NCBI GenBank assembly: GCA_951813045.1
Contig: CATOTF010000002.1
Span: 434,001-498,000, forward strand
Origin: an uncultured Rhizobiaceae bacterium
GTDB taxonomy: Bacteria > Pseudomonadota > Alphaproteobacteria > Rhizobiales > Rhizobiaceae
Length of the DNA stretch: 64,000 nucleotides
Reading direction: 5' to 3'
A model generated the notes under the pieces. It did no database searches. It worked only from the letters and a program-made list of their open reading frames with translations, and was not told the origin of the DNA. The stretch's first letter is position 1. Every line of letters begins with the position of its first letter. Made by a program: the position numbers and the translations under genes. Below are positions 20,708 through 31,015 of the stretch, in pieces.

Positions 20708-21540
20708 GTGACAAGACTGTTGCCGTCGCATTTGGCGGTGGCGGCGCCAGGGGGCTGGCCCACATCCATGTGATTTCTGCGCTGGAAGAATTAGGTATTA
20801 AACCAACCGCTTTGAGTGGCGCTTCGATTGGCTCCATCATTGGGGCCGGTGTGGCCAGCGGTATGACGGCGGTTGACATAGAAGACTTTGTCATTGGTAC
20901 ATTCTCTGACCCGACAAAGGTCCTTTCCAATTTCTGGAAAATGCGCCCGGGAAGCGTATCGGAAGTGTTCAATGGCCCCATGACGATGCTGGGCAATATT
21001 AATCCGATGAAGGTGATGAAAGCCTTCCTTCCGCCTCAGGTTCCTGAAACATTTGAGGAGCTTGAAATCCCGTTTCAGGTGGTGGCGACAGACTTTTACG
21101 GGCAGAAAGTGGTTACTCTTGAAGATGGTAACTTGAAACAGGCGTTGGCCGCATCTTCTGCACTGCCCGCCATTTTCCGGCCGGTAAAGAAAGATGGCGC
21201 TGTCCTTGTGGATGGTGGAATTTTAAACTCTGTCCCCTATGAGCTTTTGTTCGACAAGGCTGATATTATCGTTGCGATTGATGTCGTGGGAGGTCCACTG
21301 AAAAGCAAACAGGAAACCCCTTCGCGCATCGAAGCCATTGCCGGTGCCAGCCAATTGATGATGCAGGCGACTACCCAGTTAAAACTGGAAATGAAGCCGC
21401 CTCACGTATTCCTGGAACCGCCGGTCAAAGGTATTGCAGTGCTGGATTTCCTGAAGGCAAAGCAGATTTTGAAAGAGACCGCTGGTACAAAAGACCAGAC
21501 AAAACGCGCTATTGGTGCAGCGATGAGAAAAGCCGGGTAA
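20704..21540 (+). CDS. Patatin-like phospholipase
   Basis: GGGGARGLAHIHVI, GASIGS (GXSXG), DGGI motif. Confidence 0.92.
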   Translation: MSDKTVAVAFGGGGARGLAHIHVISALEELGIKPTALSGASIGSIIGAGVASGMTAVDIEDFVIGTFSDPTKVLSNFWKMRPGSVSEVFNGPMTMLGNINPMKVMKAFLPPQVPETFEELEIPFQVVATDFYGQKVVTLEDGNLKQALAASSALPAIFRPVKKDGAVLVDGGILNSVPYELLFDKADIIVAIDVVGGPLKSKQETPSRIEAIAGASQLMMQATTQLKLEMKPPHVFLEPPVKGIAVLDFLKAKQILKETAGTKDQTKRAIGAAMRKAG

Positions 21541-21565
21541 ATTAGAATAGCACGTTGGTTCAATA

Positions 21566-21853
21566 TCAGACGACATCCTCGAGAGTTTCCAGACTTGGTG
21601 GCTCTCGCAAAAGTGCACCCAGCTTGTCCAGATCACCCCGTTCCGCACGCCATGCTATATAGGATTGCTGGCTCTCAATCTTGTCCCAGACCTCATAAAC
21701 GATGACCGTTTTCTTTTCCGCATCTCCAGCCGCCCGGATAAGTTCGGCACCATCGCGTGCTGCGGTTTCCGGCAATATTGCTTTCATCGTTGCCAAAAGA
21801 TTTTCATACTGATCATCTTTGGCCTTTGCGGTTAGCAGAACGACAACTGACAT
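21566..21853 (-). CDS. Antibiotic biosynthesis monooxygenase-like (ABM) protein
   Basis: Dimeric alpha/beta barrel-type short protein (SVVVLLTAKAKDDQYENLLATMKAILPETAARDGAELIRA). Confidence 0.7.
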   Translation of the reverse strand: MSVVVLLTAKAKDDQYENLLATMKAILPETAARDGAELIRAAGDAEKKTVIVYEVWDKIESQQSYIAWRAERGDLDKLGALLREPPSLETLEDVV

Positions 21854-22064
21854 GTGTTTACTCCGTGACGAATAATTTTAATGCACGCACAACGCACATT
21901 GTAAGATCTCAATGCTAACCGCAGTTTACCTGATGGCACAAGGGTTTAAGCGGGCGTGTATGCGATGGGGAGTTCGGCTGAATATGATAAATGTTTCAAA
22001 TTGGTTGTACAGCAATGAATGCGGGCAAACCTGTAATATGTAACGTATAACCAGATGTGGGCAT

Positions 22065-22970
22065 TCATTTTTTCAATGTATGAAATATCCATCTGGAAGC
22101 GCGTGTGAAATTTATCGGAAACGCCGTCGTGTGGTCGATGTCTTCCAATATTCGACTTTGTAAAGTGAGGCCTGGATAGCTTCGGCTCTTTAGCTGCTTT
22201 ACGAATGTAATGTGATCAGCCGTTAGATCATCATACATCTGTTCCAACTCACCGGTTCCAATATAGACGGTTGCAATGAGATCATCGTTCTCCGTCGCAT
22301 ACGTCTTCTCAAGTTCAAACATCATCTTATTGTCGAACCAGAGTGACGGGCTCGAGATAATGTAGTTCTTATACAGGTTTGGTTTTGTTAACATTACCCA
22401 CGCGGCAAATAAGCCTCCAAAGGAATGCCCCCCGAGGGATCGTCGACTGACGTTGATACGATATTCCTTCTCAACAAATGGCATTAACTGCCTTTCCAAG
22501 AAGTTTAGGTACTGGAGCGCGCCGCCAGAATCGTGGCTTGAATAGAATTTCCAGCGAAAGTCAAAACTCGGTGTCAAATCCCTTGTGCGACTAGCTCTGG
22601 GCTTTTCTCCGGCCGCATAGGAAATCCCTACAAGAATTACTCCTTCATAGAAGTTGGGAATGTGCATAACCCCTGACGCCACTTGAAACGCATAAGGACC
22701 GTCATTTAGGTACACCACCGGATATTCTTTTGTGTGGTTATGGTCGCGGTTGTATCCACGCGGGGTTTGTACATAAAGTTGGTAGTTTCGCCCCGATACA
22801 TGGTCTCTGACGGAGTGGCTAATGGATCGCGGAATTTCGAATCCATTTGATTTAAGGTCAGCTCCCACACCTGCTGTTGTGGCGATTGCGTAGAGTATCG
22901 TCATCAACATTAGTACGACAGTTGTTCGACGGATTGGTACGCAAATACTCATTTCAATCTGATAGCACAA
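22065..22970 (-). CDS. Alpha/beta hydrolase of the Fes/siderophore-esterase-like family, secreted
   Basis: YPVVYLNDGPYAFQV, GGHSFGGLFAAW nucleophile elbow. Confidence 0.8.
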   Translation of the reverse strand: MCYQIEMSICVPIRRTTVVLMLMTILYAIATTAGVGADLKSNGFEIPRSISHSVRDHVSGRNYQLYVQTPRGYNRDHNHTKEYPVVYLNDGPYAFQVASGVMHIPNFYEGVILVGISYAAGEKPRASRTRDLTPSFDFRWKFYSSHDSGGALQYLNFLERQLMPFVEKEYRINVSRRSLGGHSFGGLFAAWVMLTKPNLYKNYIISSPSLWFDNKMMFELEKTYATENDDLIATVYIGTGELEQMYDDLTADHITFVKQLKSRSYPGLTLQSRILEDIDHTTAFPINFTRASRWIFHTLKK

Positions 22971-23297
22971 AAGCCTGGTTACAGAGAAGTTTAATAGCGG
23001 CTTTTATTGCAAACGCGACGGTTGCACCGTCCAATTTACATCGTCGACTAGATGGAAAAATTGGCTCCAATCCGAGTTCCGTCTCCCCGCCAATCCGTTA
23101 TCTTCTGAATGAAACCCAAACGAACGTGCCTATCTCCGTCCAAAAACCCCTCCTGAAGACCGGGACGGGTGATGTGACAAACTCCACAGAAAGCCCCGGT
23201 GGTTGCCGTTATTGTGACCTCGGTTCGCTTCGCACAAATTTACCGTGAAGCTGAGCCTGGACACATATGTTGTGGGGCATCGAAGGAGTGGAATTCC

Positions 23298-23618
23298 ATG
23301 AATAAGACCTTATCGACACTAACCATCGCAATTGGCCTGTTTGGCTTGATGGCAACGTCCCAACAAGCCGCCGCAGAGACCGTCAATGCCTATGTTCTCA
23401 TTGAAACGACCGGCAATAAATTGAATGAACTGAGTGCCAAGATTGCCGGTGTTGGCCTGTCCAATTGTTTGCACCTGGTCGAGCCACTATTTCAAAAAGA
23501 CCTGATCGTATCGCTTGCTTGCAATGAAATGGAAGGCATAAACCCGGCGATTACCGACCTCACCAAAGACATTGAGGGTTTCAAAAGGTCGTCAATCTGG
23601 ATCATCAAATCGAATTAG
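23298..23618 (+). CDS. Secreted small protein resembling a stand-alone Lrp/AsnC effector (RAM) domain
   Basis: Signal peptide (LFGLMATSQQAAAE) followed by VNAYVLIETTGNKLNELSAKIAGVG...IVSLACNEMEGINPAITDLTKDIEGFKRSSIWII. Confidence 0.6.
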   Translation: MNKTLSTLTIAIGLFGLMATSQQAAAETVNAYVLIETTGNKLNELSAKIAGVGLSNCLHLVEPLFQKDLIVSLACNEMEGINPAITDLTKDIEGFKRSSIWIIKSN

Positions 23619-23703
23619 TTTTGCCGAGTTCAATTCCGTTTGATCACTGGCAGGATTTGCGAGGAGTATTTTGCAGCCAGTACGTTATGGCGAGCATACT
23701 TGC

Positions 23704-24618
23704 TTACCCAGAATGGGTCTCGTGATGCATAGTGTCATCCTCCACCGGTAGTTCCGTTACCGTCGTCAAAACGGCTGTCGCCGTAAAGATGATAAGGAAA
23801 ACCAGGCTTTCTAACCGGATTGATCGCCGAAGGGAGGGCGCGGCTGTTACGTCCCCCGTCAGCATTCGCGGAACCAGGCGAAGTTTATTGACAGCAGCAA
23901 GGGTAAGTAGAGCTACAACAAATAACAGTTTTATCAACAGGATAAGCCCGTAATTTGTGCTAAATATCAGGGTGATTGAACCAACCAGAAGGTAAACGAG
24001 TATTACACCGGCGATGAGGAGAAGCGGAACAACGACCGCCGCTTGCCGTCCGAAGCGATGTGCCAGTTGTGCCGTTTTTATGAGATGGTTCGTATGTGCC
24101 GATAATTTGTACAAAGGCCACAAGGCACCTATCCAAAAACTCACAGCAAGCAGGTGCGCTGTTATCAGCAGGGATAGAATCCATCGAGGTTCGCCGGTCC
24201 CGTGGCCCACAAAGGAGAAAGACGCGGTAACCGTCAAAATGCCAACGCAGCTGATCAATCCACGCGCAGGAATGGGGAGGACATAGGCAAGGGTCAGCGC
24301 CAGGCCAATGAGCCTGATTAAAACTGAATCTCCAAGTGGTGCCTGAAAGACGAGGCCAAGCATTTCGCGGTCGATCATGCCGAACAGGCCATCGTCAAGC
24401 AGTTGTCCAGCCTGAACGCCCTGCTGCATTAGGGAAGCCACCATTGCAACTGCCCCAAACACCAACGTAATTTGACGTAATCCTCTTTGCAGCTCGTCGT
24501 TGACCTTGGGATTGGTCATGAGGAATATGACCGACCCGGAAGTAAGAAAACATGCCACGTAACCGATCAGCTTGGCTGCGCTGAAAGCTACACTCCAAAC
24601 CGTCAAGTCGGTCAGCAC
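23704..24618 (-). CDS. copD: CopD-like copper resistance membrane protein
   Basis: Multi-TM protein with CopD-type core; adjacent to copC. Confidence 0.8.
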   Translation of the reverse strand: MLTDLTVWSVAFSAAKLIGYVACFLTSGSVIFLMTNPKVNDELQRGLRQITLVFGAVAMVASLMQQGVQAGQLLDDGLFGMIDREMLGLVFQAPLGDSVLIRLIGLALTLAYVLPIPARGLISCVGILTVTASFSFVGHGTGEPRWILSLLITAHLLAVSFWIGALWPLYKLSAHTNHLIKTAQLAHRFGRQAAVVVPLLLIAGVILVYLLVGSITLIFSTNYGLILLIKLLFVVALLTLAAVNKLRLVPRMLTGDVTAAPSLRRSIRLESLVFLIIFTATAVLTTVTELPVEDDTMHHETHSG

Positions 24619-24624
24619 AGGGTG

Positions 24625-24975
24625 TTACTTATCTTGGATGGTGAATTCGAACGCACCCTTTAGCGCGTGGCCATCTTCCCCCAACGCACGCCATTGAACT
24701 TCGTAAAGGCCGGAACCGTCGATGGTTGGCGTGAAATTAAACACTTTGGCAAATGACTTGGTCGGTGACTTCAACCGGGTCTCTTCCCCATCCTGAATTC
24801 GAACCAGAACAACTTTCGTCACCCGCGCTGGTTTTCCAAATGTCAGTTGAATATCATCCGGCGCTTTTGTGAGTTGCGCCTTGTCTGTTGGAAGGGTTGA
24901 TTTCAATGGAGAGTGGGCAAGTGCGGTAGTCGCCATTGTGGCGGTCGCGACTGCTGCAAGGAGAATATGTCTCAT
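24625..24975 (-). CDS. copC: CopC-like periplasmic copper-binding protein
   Basis: Signal peptide, AHSPLKSTLPTDKAQL..., LGEDGHALKGAFEF. Confidence 0.9.
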   Translation of the reverse strand: MRHILLAAVATATMATTALAHSPLKSTLPTDKAQLTKAPDDIQLTFGKPARVTKVVLVRIQDGEETRLKSPTKSFAKVFNFTPTIDGSGLYEVQWRALGEDGHALKGAFEFTIQDK

Positions 24976-25034
24976 GATTGCCTCGAATTTAGGATTACCA
25001 TCGGCGTTTTGATCCCTTGATCACGCCTTGCCGC

Positions 25035-25484
25035 TCAATGGCAGGCTTTGCCCAGTGCTTTCAAACGCCAGTAATTATAAGGCAACGGTGTGATAAAACC
25101 TGCAAACAACATGAACGGCAATACCCACCATGTGAGTCTTGCCCCCCCGGTCAAAGCAACATCAACTACATTCATCGCCACTTCCATGGAAATCATCGAG
25201 ATCATCGACATGCCGATTGCTGTTTTGAAAGCAAGTTTCAGAACCATTTGGCGTGATAGTATTATCGTTTCCAGCAGGATTGATGTCAGCAGTCCGTTGA
25301 CGATGGCCAATGCCATAATCGCCAGTGTCGGCCATGGAATGCCCGTCACCTGAAAGAACAGGATGGTGCCCAAATCACCGATTGCGCACCCCAGCAGGCA
25401 CCACCCGGTGTTTACAGACGCACGCTTCCAGGTGTGGTTGCAAGACCAACTGATGCCTCGGATTGACTGCTCCACAACGGACAT
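25035..25484 (-). CDS. DUF4396-like membrane protein
   Basis: 4-TM protein (WCLLGCAIGDLGTI..., ISMEVAMNVVDVALTGGARLTWW) at head of cop operon. Confidence 0.7.
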   Translation of the reverse strand: MSVVEQSIRGISWSCNHTWKRASVNTGWCLLGCAIGDLGTILFFQVTGIPWPTLAIMALAIVNGLLTSILLETIILSRQMVLKLAFKTAIGMSMISMISMEVAMNVVDVALTGGARLTWWVLPFMLFAGFITPLPYNYWRLKALGKACH

Positions 25485-25516
25485 GATTCTACCTTGAATT
25501 GATAACTATCGACCTT

Positions 25517-25547
25517 ATTATAAGGTTTCCACTTACTGGAAGGTCAA
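25517..25547 (-). promoter_or_regulatory. MerR/CueR-type promoter with 19-bp spacer
   Basis: Minus strand: TTGACC-TTCCAGTAAGTGGAAACCT(19)-TATAAT, spacer containing CueR-like dyad CCTTCCAGTAAGTGGAAACC. Confidence 0.85.
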
Positions 25548-25558
25548 GGTAGGTTGTT

Positions 25559-25945
25559 ATGAATATAGGAGCCGTGGCAGAAGCCTCTGAATTGCCGACC
25601 AAAACCGTGCGTTATTACGCAGACATTGGACTGGTAACACCCAGTGGTCGATCATCAAGCGGGTATCGGGTTTACGGAAAAAGTGAGTTGCGTAAACTGA
25701 TCTTCGTTCGGCGTGCACGCTCATTCGGCTTTAGCGTGGAAGAGTGCCGCGAACTGCTTGGCCTTTACGCGGATCGTGATCGAAGCAGCCGTGACGTCAA
25801 AAGACTTGCAGTTCAGCGTATTGAGGAAATTGAGAACAAGATGCGGGAGCTTCAATCGCTGCATGATGAGCTTTCCCATCTGGCAAACACCTGCCACGGT
25901 GATGACAGGCCCGATTGCCCGATTATCAGCGGGTTGGCTTCCTGA
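25559..25945 (+). CDS. cueR: CueR-type MerR family regulator
   Basis: MNIGAVAEASELPTKTVRYYADIGLV; C-terminal CxxDxRPDCPI metal-binding loop (CHGDDRPDCPI). Confidence 0.9.
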   Translation: MNIGAVAEASELPTKTVRYYADIGLVTPSGRSSSGYRVYGKSELRKLIFVRRARSFGFSVEECRELLGLYADRDRSSRDVKRLAVQRIEEIENKMRELQSLHDELSHLANTCHGDDRPDCPIISGLAS

Positions 25946-25947
25946 AT

Positions 25948-27390
25948 TTAGTGTTCCCCATCATTTTCGCCAACCGTAAAACTAGCACCTTTGCCGGATG
26001 TGAACGGGGAATTGGCTGATGGCGGAAACTGTCGGGGGGATGGTATCCCCGCAGCGCGTTCCGGTAGTTTCTTGATCTGTTGGAACGCGACAACAACCGA
26101 GCCAAAACCGAAAATAACAGCGCCAAGCCCCCACCCGATCAACACACCTTCGGCACCATAGGCCTTGCCAATCAACACAAAGGGGATAACGCCCAGTGTT
26201 GCGCGGCCCCAGTTGAACACCGTGGCGTAAATCGGGAAGCCAAGATTGTTAAACGCAGCATTGGCAACGAATAGGGCGCCGTTGAATAGAAAACTGCCAG
26301 CAACGTAAATGCAGAACAATTCGATCAGATGAGCTGCATCCCCCGATGCCCCAAACAGTTTGATGATCCAGGGGTTCACGAGGGCCAGCAGCGCCCACAC
26401 GGCAAGGCAATAGATCAATGTGAACTTTAAACTGTCTCGCATGGTTTGCGTGACACGGTCGTATTTACGCGCTCCAAGATTTTGACTCATTATCGGCCCT
26501 GCGGCACCTGACAGGGCAAATATGACCCCGAATGCTACCGGAATAAGTCGTCCCACAATTGCCCAACCGGCGACTGCATCATCACCAAATTCGGCAATTG
26601 TGCGGGTCACGTAAAAATTGCCGACCGGCGTTGCCAATTGTGTTGCCATAGCCGGCAGGGCGATGCCCATAAACGAGCGCATGTTCGCTGTTATTGCCTG
26701 AAGATCGGGCTTTGCAAGCATCCGGTGAACTTTTTGAACGCCCCAGAACCCGACAATGATGAGTATGATGCGCACAAGGAAGGTCGCAATCGCAGCCCCG
26801 TCTACCCCGAGTTCAAAGCCAAGAATGAATAGCGGATCGAGCACTAATGCGGCTGCTCCCCCGGTCAAGGTGATATACATGGCGCGTTTGGGGTCGCCCT
26901 TTGCCCGTAACAACGCGCCAAGGCTCATACCCAGACCGAGTATCGGAATGGAGGGGACGACAATCCGCATGAAGCTTAATGCAAGTTCCAGCGTTTCTCC
27001 GCGGGCGCCCAATAGATTGAGCAGATAACGCAGTGATGGATATAGAGCGATGGCAAACAGCGTCGTAAGCACCAGTAAATAGATAAGCGAAGAAGTGGCC
27101 CTTTGCCTGGCTTGTTCTTCATTTTCTGCACCAAGGGCTCGACCCACGAGGGCGGCGGTGGCAATCGAAATGCCAATGCACATCGACAGGGAAAAGAACA
27201 TGATTGTTGCAGCGTAACCAATTGCCGCCGCCAACTCCTGTTGACCCAAAAGTGAAATGTAAAACAGATTAATCGCGTCAACGAGGAATATGGATACGAG
27301 ACCAACCGACGAAGTTGCCGTCATGACGACGACGTGACGCATGGTGCTGCCAGTCGTAAAAACCGCTTTTTGTGATGGAGGAGGGGCCAT
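25948..27390 (-). CDS. MATE family efflux transporter
   Basis: 12-TM, LGMSLGALLRAKGDPKRAMYITL MatE motif. Confidence 0.9.
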   Translation of the reverse strand: MAPPPSQKAVFTTGSTMRHVVVMTATSSVGLVSIFLVDAINLFYISLLGQQELAAAIGYAATIMFFSLSMCIGISIATAALVGRALGAENEEQARQRATSSLIYLLVLTTLFAIALYPSLRYLLNLLGARGETLELALSFMRIVVPSIPILGLGMSLGALLRAKGDPKRAMYITLTGGAAALVLDPLFILGFELGVDGAAIATFLVRIILIIVGFWGVQKVHRMLAKPDLQAITANMRSFMGIALPAMATQLATPVGNFYVTRTIAEFGDDAVAGWAIVGRLIPVAFGVIFALSGAAGPIMSQNLGARKYDRVTQTMRDSLKFTLIYCLAVWALLALVNPWIIKLFGASGDAAHLIELFCIYVAGSFLFNGALFVANAAFNNLGFPIYATVFNWGRATLGVIPFVLIGKAYGAEGVLIGWGLGAVIFGFGSVVVAFQQIKKLPERAAGIPSPRQFPPSANSPFTSGKGASFTVGENDGEH

Positions 27391-28173
27391 TTTTCATCCG
27401 GTATGCGCTTAGAATCAGCACTGTAACCAGTCTTCAGCCGATAAGCTGTAAATTATTCAAACGTAATCGGGAATAAATCAGCACTCTTTCCACCAAGCAA
27501 AGTGAGTTGATGTTATAAGCGCCGTGGCAAACGCCACATAGCCCTTGAAGATAGGGGATTCTGCCCTTACACGACACCTGAAGATATAACCACTCAGGAC
27601 ATCGATTGACTGACACGATTAATCTCCAAACGCTCCAGGACCGGGCTGCCGCACTCGTTGAGGCAGCCCAACAGGCCGGCGCTGATGCCTGTGATGCTGT
27701 TGTAGCTGCAAGCCGCTCCACCGGTGTGGAAATACGCGACGGTGCACTGGAAGAAACAGAAAGCGCTGAAAATAATGCCTTCACGTTGCGGGCATTTGTT
27801 GGTGACAAATCCGCTTCGATTTCTGCCAATATGGCAGGTGACGCGCAGGCATTGGCCCAGCGGGTTGTCGCCATGGCGCGGGTATCACCGGAAAATAAAC
27901 ATGCCGGTCTGGCGGAGTCGGAACTTCTGGCAAACAGTATTCGCGACCTCGACTTGTTGGATGACGTTCAACCCAATTTTGAAACAATGCAGGATCTTGC
28001 GCGCAGTTGTGAGCAGGCCGCGCTGGATGTGCCTGGGGTTGCAAAATCTTCAGGCGCATCATTTGGATGTACACAGGGCGGAACCGTGCTGGCAACCAGC
28101 AACGGGTTTGTTGGAAGCTATCAATCGAGCCGATTTGGACTTGTCCCGTATTAATTCCGCATCCTGTTCTCGT

Positions 28174-29031
28174 TTAACTCGTTTTTCGTTCAAATTTGAT
28201 GGGCGACATTCCTCCTATTGCTGAGTGTCTTCTGCGGCTGTTGTAAAAGCCGTTGATGTATTGGAACAGGGCGTCGGTTGCTTGCTGTCGTGTTTGCCAT
28301 GTGCCGCGCCAGATGAGTTCGGCTTTGAGTGTTTTGAAGAACGTCTCGACCACGGCGTTGTCCCAGCAATTGCCTTTTCGGCTCATGGACACTTTAAACT
28401 TCAGTTCACGCATTCGTTTTTGATAATCATGAGAGCAGTATTGACTGCCACGGTCCGTATGATGAATGCAGCCCGGCGGTGGGTTTCGAAGGGCCAAAGC
28501 CCGGTTGAGAGCCTGCAATGCCAAGTCTTTCTTCAACCGGTTGCTGACAGCCCAACCCACCACACGGCGTGAATGTAGATCGATCATCACTGCCAGATAC
28601 AGCCAGCCCTCACGGGTCCAGATGTAGCTGATGTCACCTGCCCATTTCTGGTTGGGTTTATCCGCTTGGAAGTTCCGCCCCAGCAAGTTAGGCGCAATGT
28701 TGAAGCGGTGATTGCTATCGGTCGTAGCTTTGTATTTGCGTGTTCTGACCACTCGAATGCCGTTGTCGCGCATCAGGCGGCCAACACGGCGGTGACCAAT
28801 AGCAAGGCCGGCTTCCTTCAACTCCTGCGTCATTCTCGGGCGACCATAACTGCCAAGGCTCAAGTGATGCTGTTCACGGATGTGCGCCAGAACCACCATG
28901 TCATCGCGCTGCCGTTGACTAACAGGGCGGTTGTGCCAGGCACGATAACCACGCGATGTAACATTCAGAATATGGCAAAGCCGATCCACCGGAACGTGTT
29001 TCCTGTGTTCTTCGACAAACGCAAATCTCAC
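28174..29031 (-). CDS. IS3-family transposase OrfB
   Basis: WAGDISYIWTREGWLYLAVMIDLHSRRVVGWAV; DRGSQYCS; GNCWDNAVVETFFKTLKAEL. Confidence 0.93.
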   Translation of the reverse strand: MRFAFVEEHRKHVPVDRLCHILNVTSRGYRAWHNRPVSQRQRDDMVVLAHIREQHHLSLGSYGRPRMTQELKEAGLAIGHRRVGRLMRDNGIRVVRTRKYKATTDSNHRFNIAPNLLGRNFQADKPNQKWAGDISYIWTREGWLYLAVMIDLHSRRVVGWAVSNRLKKDLALQALNRALALRNPPPGCIHHTDRGSQYCSHDYQKRMRELKFKVSMSRKGNCWDNAVVETFFKTLKAELIWRGTWQTRQQATDALFQYINGFYNSRRRHSAIGGMSPIKFERKTS

Positions 29032-29303
29032 TTGCTTTGACCCGCGAAGAACACTGTTGCCTTCTTTAATATCTCCCTCTCCTCCGTGAGGAGACGAACC
29101 TCTCTGCGAAGCCGCTCATTCTCTTTGGCCAGATCAATATCAACCGATGGTGGAAGGTCATCAGGCCGGGATTGTTGTATCCATTTCGATAACGTCGAAA
29201 AGCCGACCCCCAAATCTGATGCCACTTGTTTCCGGGTAAGTCCGCTGGTCAGCGCAATACGCACCGCTTCACGCTTGAATTCGTCTGTGTGGCCTCGTGC
29301 CAT
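29028..29303 (-). CDS. IS3-family transposase OrfA
   Basis: HTDEFKREAVRIALTSGLTRKQVASDLGVGFSTLSKWI + leucine-zipper-like tail. Confidence 0.93.
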   Translation of the reverse strand: MARGHTDEFKREAVRIALTSGLTRKQVASDLGVGFSTLSKWIQQSRPDDLPPSVDIDLAKENERLRREVRLLTEEREILKKATVFFAGQSK

Positions 29304-30154
29304 AATAGTTCTCCTTGATGGGATTAATCCAATTCAAGGACACGGAACTAAACCGTGACAAGTCCAATTTGGCCTTTCGATTTCCGCAGTTGCCGGTGAA
29401 GGCACGTCGATGGAGCGCGATTATGATTATGATAATCAGCACCATATGGAAGACCTTCGCAATGGGCGCGAAATTGGTCAGGAAGCCGGAGAAAGAGCGG
29501 CAGCACGGGTAAACCCCAGACAAGTTGAAACCCAAAATGCGACGATTATTTTCGAGCCACGCATGGCAAGAACTCTTGTTTCCCATTTCGCCGGTGCGAT
29601 TAATAGTTCATCAATTGTCCGTAAAACGTCCTTTCTGCGTGATGATTTGGGAAATCGGATATTTCAGCCGGGTATCTCCATCATCGATGAACCCGGTATC
29701 ATACGTGGTGCTGCATCACGTCCATTTGATGCAGAAGGCGTTACGGGCGATGATTTAAAACTTATCGATGACGGTGAACTAACATCATGGTTGCTGGATT
29801 CGTTCCATGCCCGCGAATTGGATCTACAAACGAACGGACGCGCCAATCGTTCTGGCAGCAACACCGTCCCTGGCAGTACCAACCTGACGCTTGAAGCGGG
29901 AGTCTTATCCCGTGCCGACATGATCTCAAGCGTCAAGTCCGGCTTCTACGTGACCGAGCTGATAGGCCAGGGTGTCAATCTGGTGTCAGGTGATTATTCG
30001 CGGGGTGCCAGCGGTTTCTGGATCGAAAACGGAGAACTGACTTACGCCGTGAGCGAAGTGACGATCGCCGGTAATCTGCGTGACATGTTCTCACGATTGG
30101 TCGTTGGGGATGATCTGGACAAACGATTTGGAACAAATGCCCCAACCGTGATGA

Positions 30155-30979
30155 TTGAGGATATTACCATTGCCGGACGTTAATCAGAATCTGGCTGACC
30201 TGGAAATACTCATTGAACTGGGTAAAGAGGCCGGAGCAATTGGTCTGAAATGGTTTGGTAAAGACCCGGAAGTCTGGATGAAAGAGGGCCAGTCCCCGGT
30301 CTCGGAAGCAGATCTGGCCATCGACACTTTTTTAAAGGAAAAGCTACTCGAAGTGCGTCCCGATTACGGTTGGCTATCAGAAGAAACCGATGATAGCGAA
30401 GCACGCCTAAATGCCACTCGTGTATTTATTGTCGATCCCATAGATGGGACACGCGGGTTCATCAATGGTGATGATCAATGGTGTGTAAGTATTGCGGTTG
30501 TCGAGAAGAACAGACCGGTAGTTGGTGTTCTTGACTGCCCGGCATTAAAGCAAACACTTACCGCCGCGGAGGGTGGCGGTTCACACTGCAATGGTGTTCA
30601 GATCAATGCGCGGTGTGTCACAGGCGACGAGAGCTTGATGATTACCGGTCCGCGAAACTTTCAATCCGCTTCGTCTGATATCAGTAGTCGCGCTGTCAAA
30701 AGTCTGCCGTTTGTGCCCTCACTGGCCTATCGCCTTGGCATGATCGCTATGGGAAATGCAGATATGTCATTGGCAAGGGCAAGTGCAAAGGACTGGGACC
30801 TTGCAGCCGCTGACATAATCGCCCATGAAGCGTGTGCACGACTGTCGGATATGGCGGGTAACCAGTTGCGTTATAATTGCGAAGATGTTCGCCACGGCAC
30901 ACTGGTTGCAAGTTCGGCGCATCATCACGATGAGATGCTTGATCTGGCGCGGCAGGCGCTGGAAAAGCAAAGAACATAG
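30155..30979 (+). CDS. Inositol monophosphatase-family protein (IMPase/CysQ-like)
   Basis: SPVSEADLAID, VDPIDGTRGFINGDDQWCVSIAVV, KDWDLAAADII. Confidence 0.9.
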   Translation: MRILPLPDVNQNLADLEILIELGKEAGAIGLKWFGKDPEVWMKEGQSPVSEADLAIDTFLKEKLLEVRPDYGWLSEETDDSEARLNATRVFIVDPIDGTRGFINGDDQWCVSIAVVEKNRPVVGVLDCPALKQTLTAAEGGGSHCNGVQINARCVTGDESLMITGPRNFQSASSDISSRAVKSLPFVPSLAYRLGMIAMGNADMSLARASAKDWDLAAADIIAHEACARLSDMAGNQLRYNCEDVRHGTLVASSAHHHDEMLDLARQALEKQRT

Positions 30980-31015
30980 ATTCAATTCTAATAGCAGATC
31001 ATAAGGAGCTATAAG

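Larger units (their letters stand above)
28136..29366 (-). mobile_element. IS3-family insertion sequence in pmbA
   Basis: Terminal inverted repeats TGGACTTGTC-CCG.../TGGACTTGTCACGG...; 3-bp target duplication ATT (28133-28135, 29367-29369); orfA + orfB. Confidence 0.92.
27606..30183 (+). pseudogene. pmbA: PmbA/TldD-family protein (pmbA) interrupted by IS3-like element
   Basis: N-part 27606-28135 and C-part 29370-30183; removing the IS and one ATT duplication gives one 1344-nt frame (448 codons including stop) reading ...SYQSSRFGLSISAVAGEGTSMERDYDYD... Confidence 0.92.
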
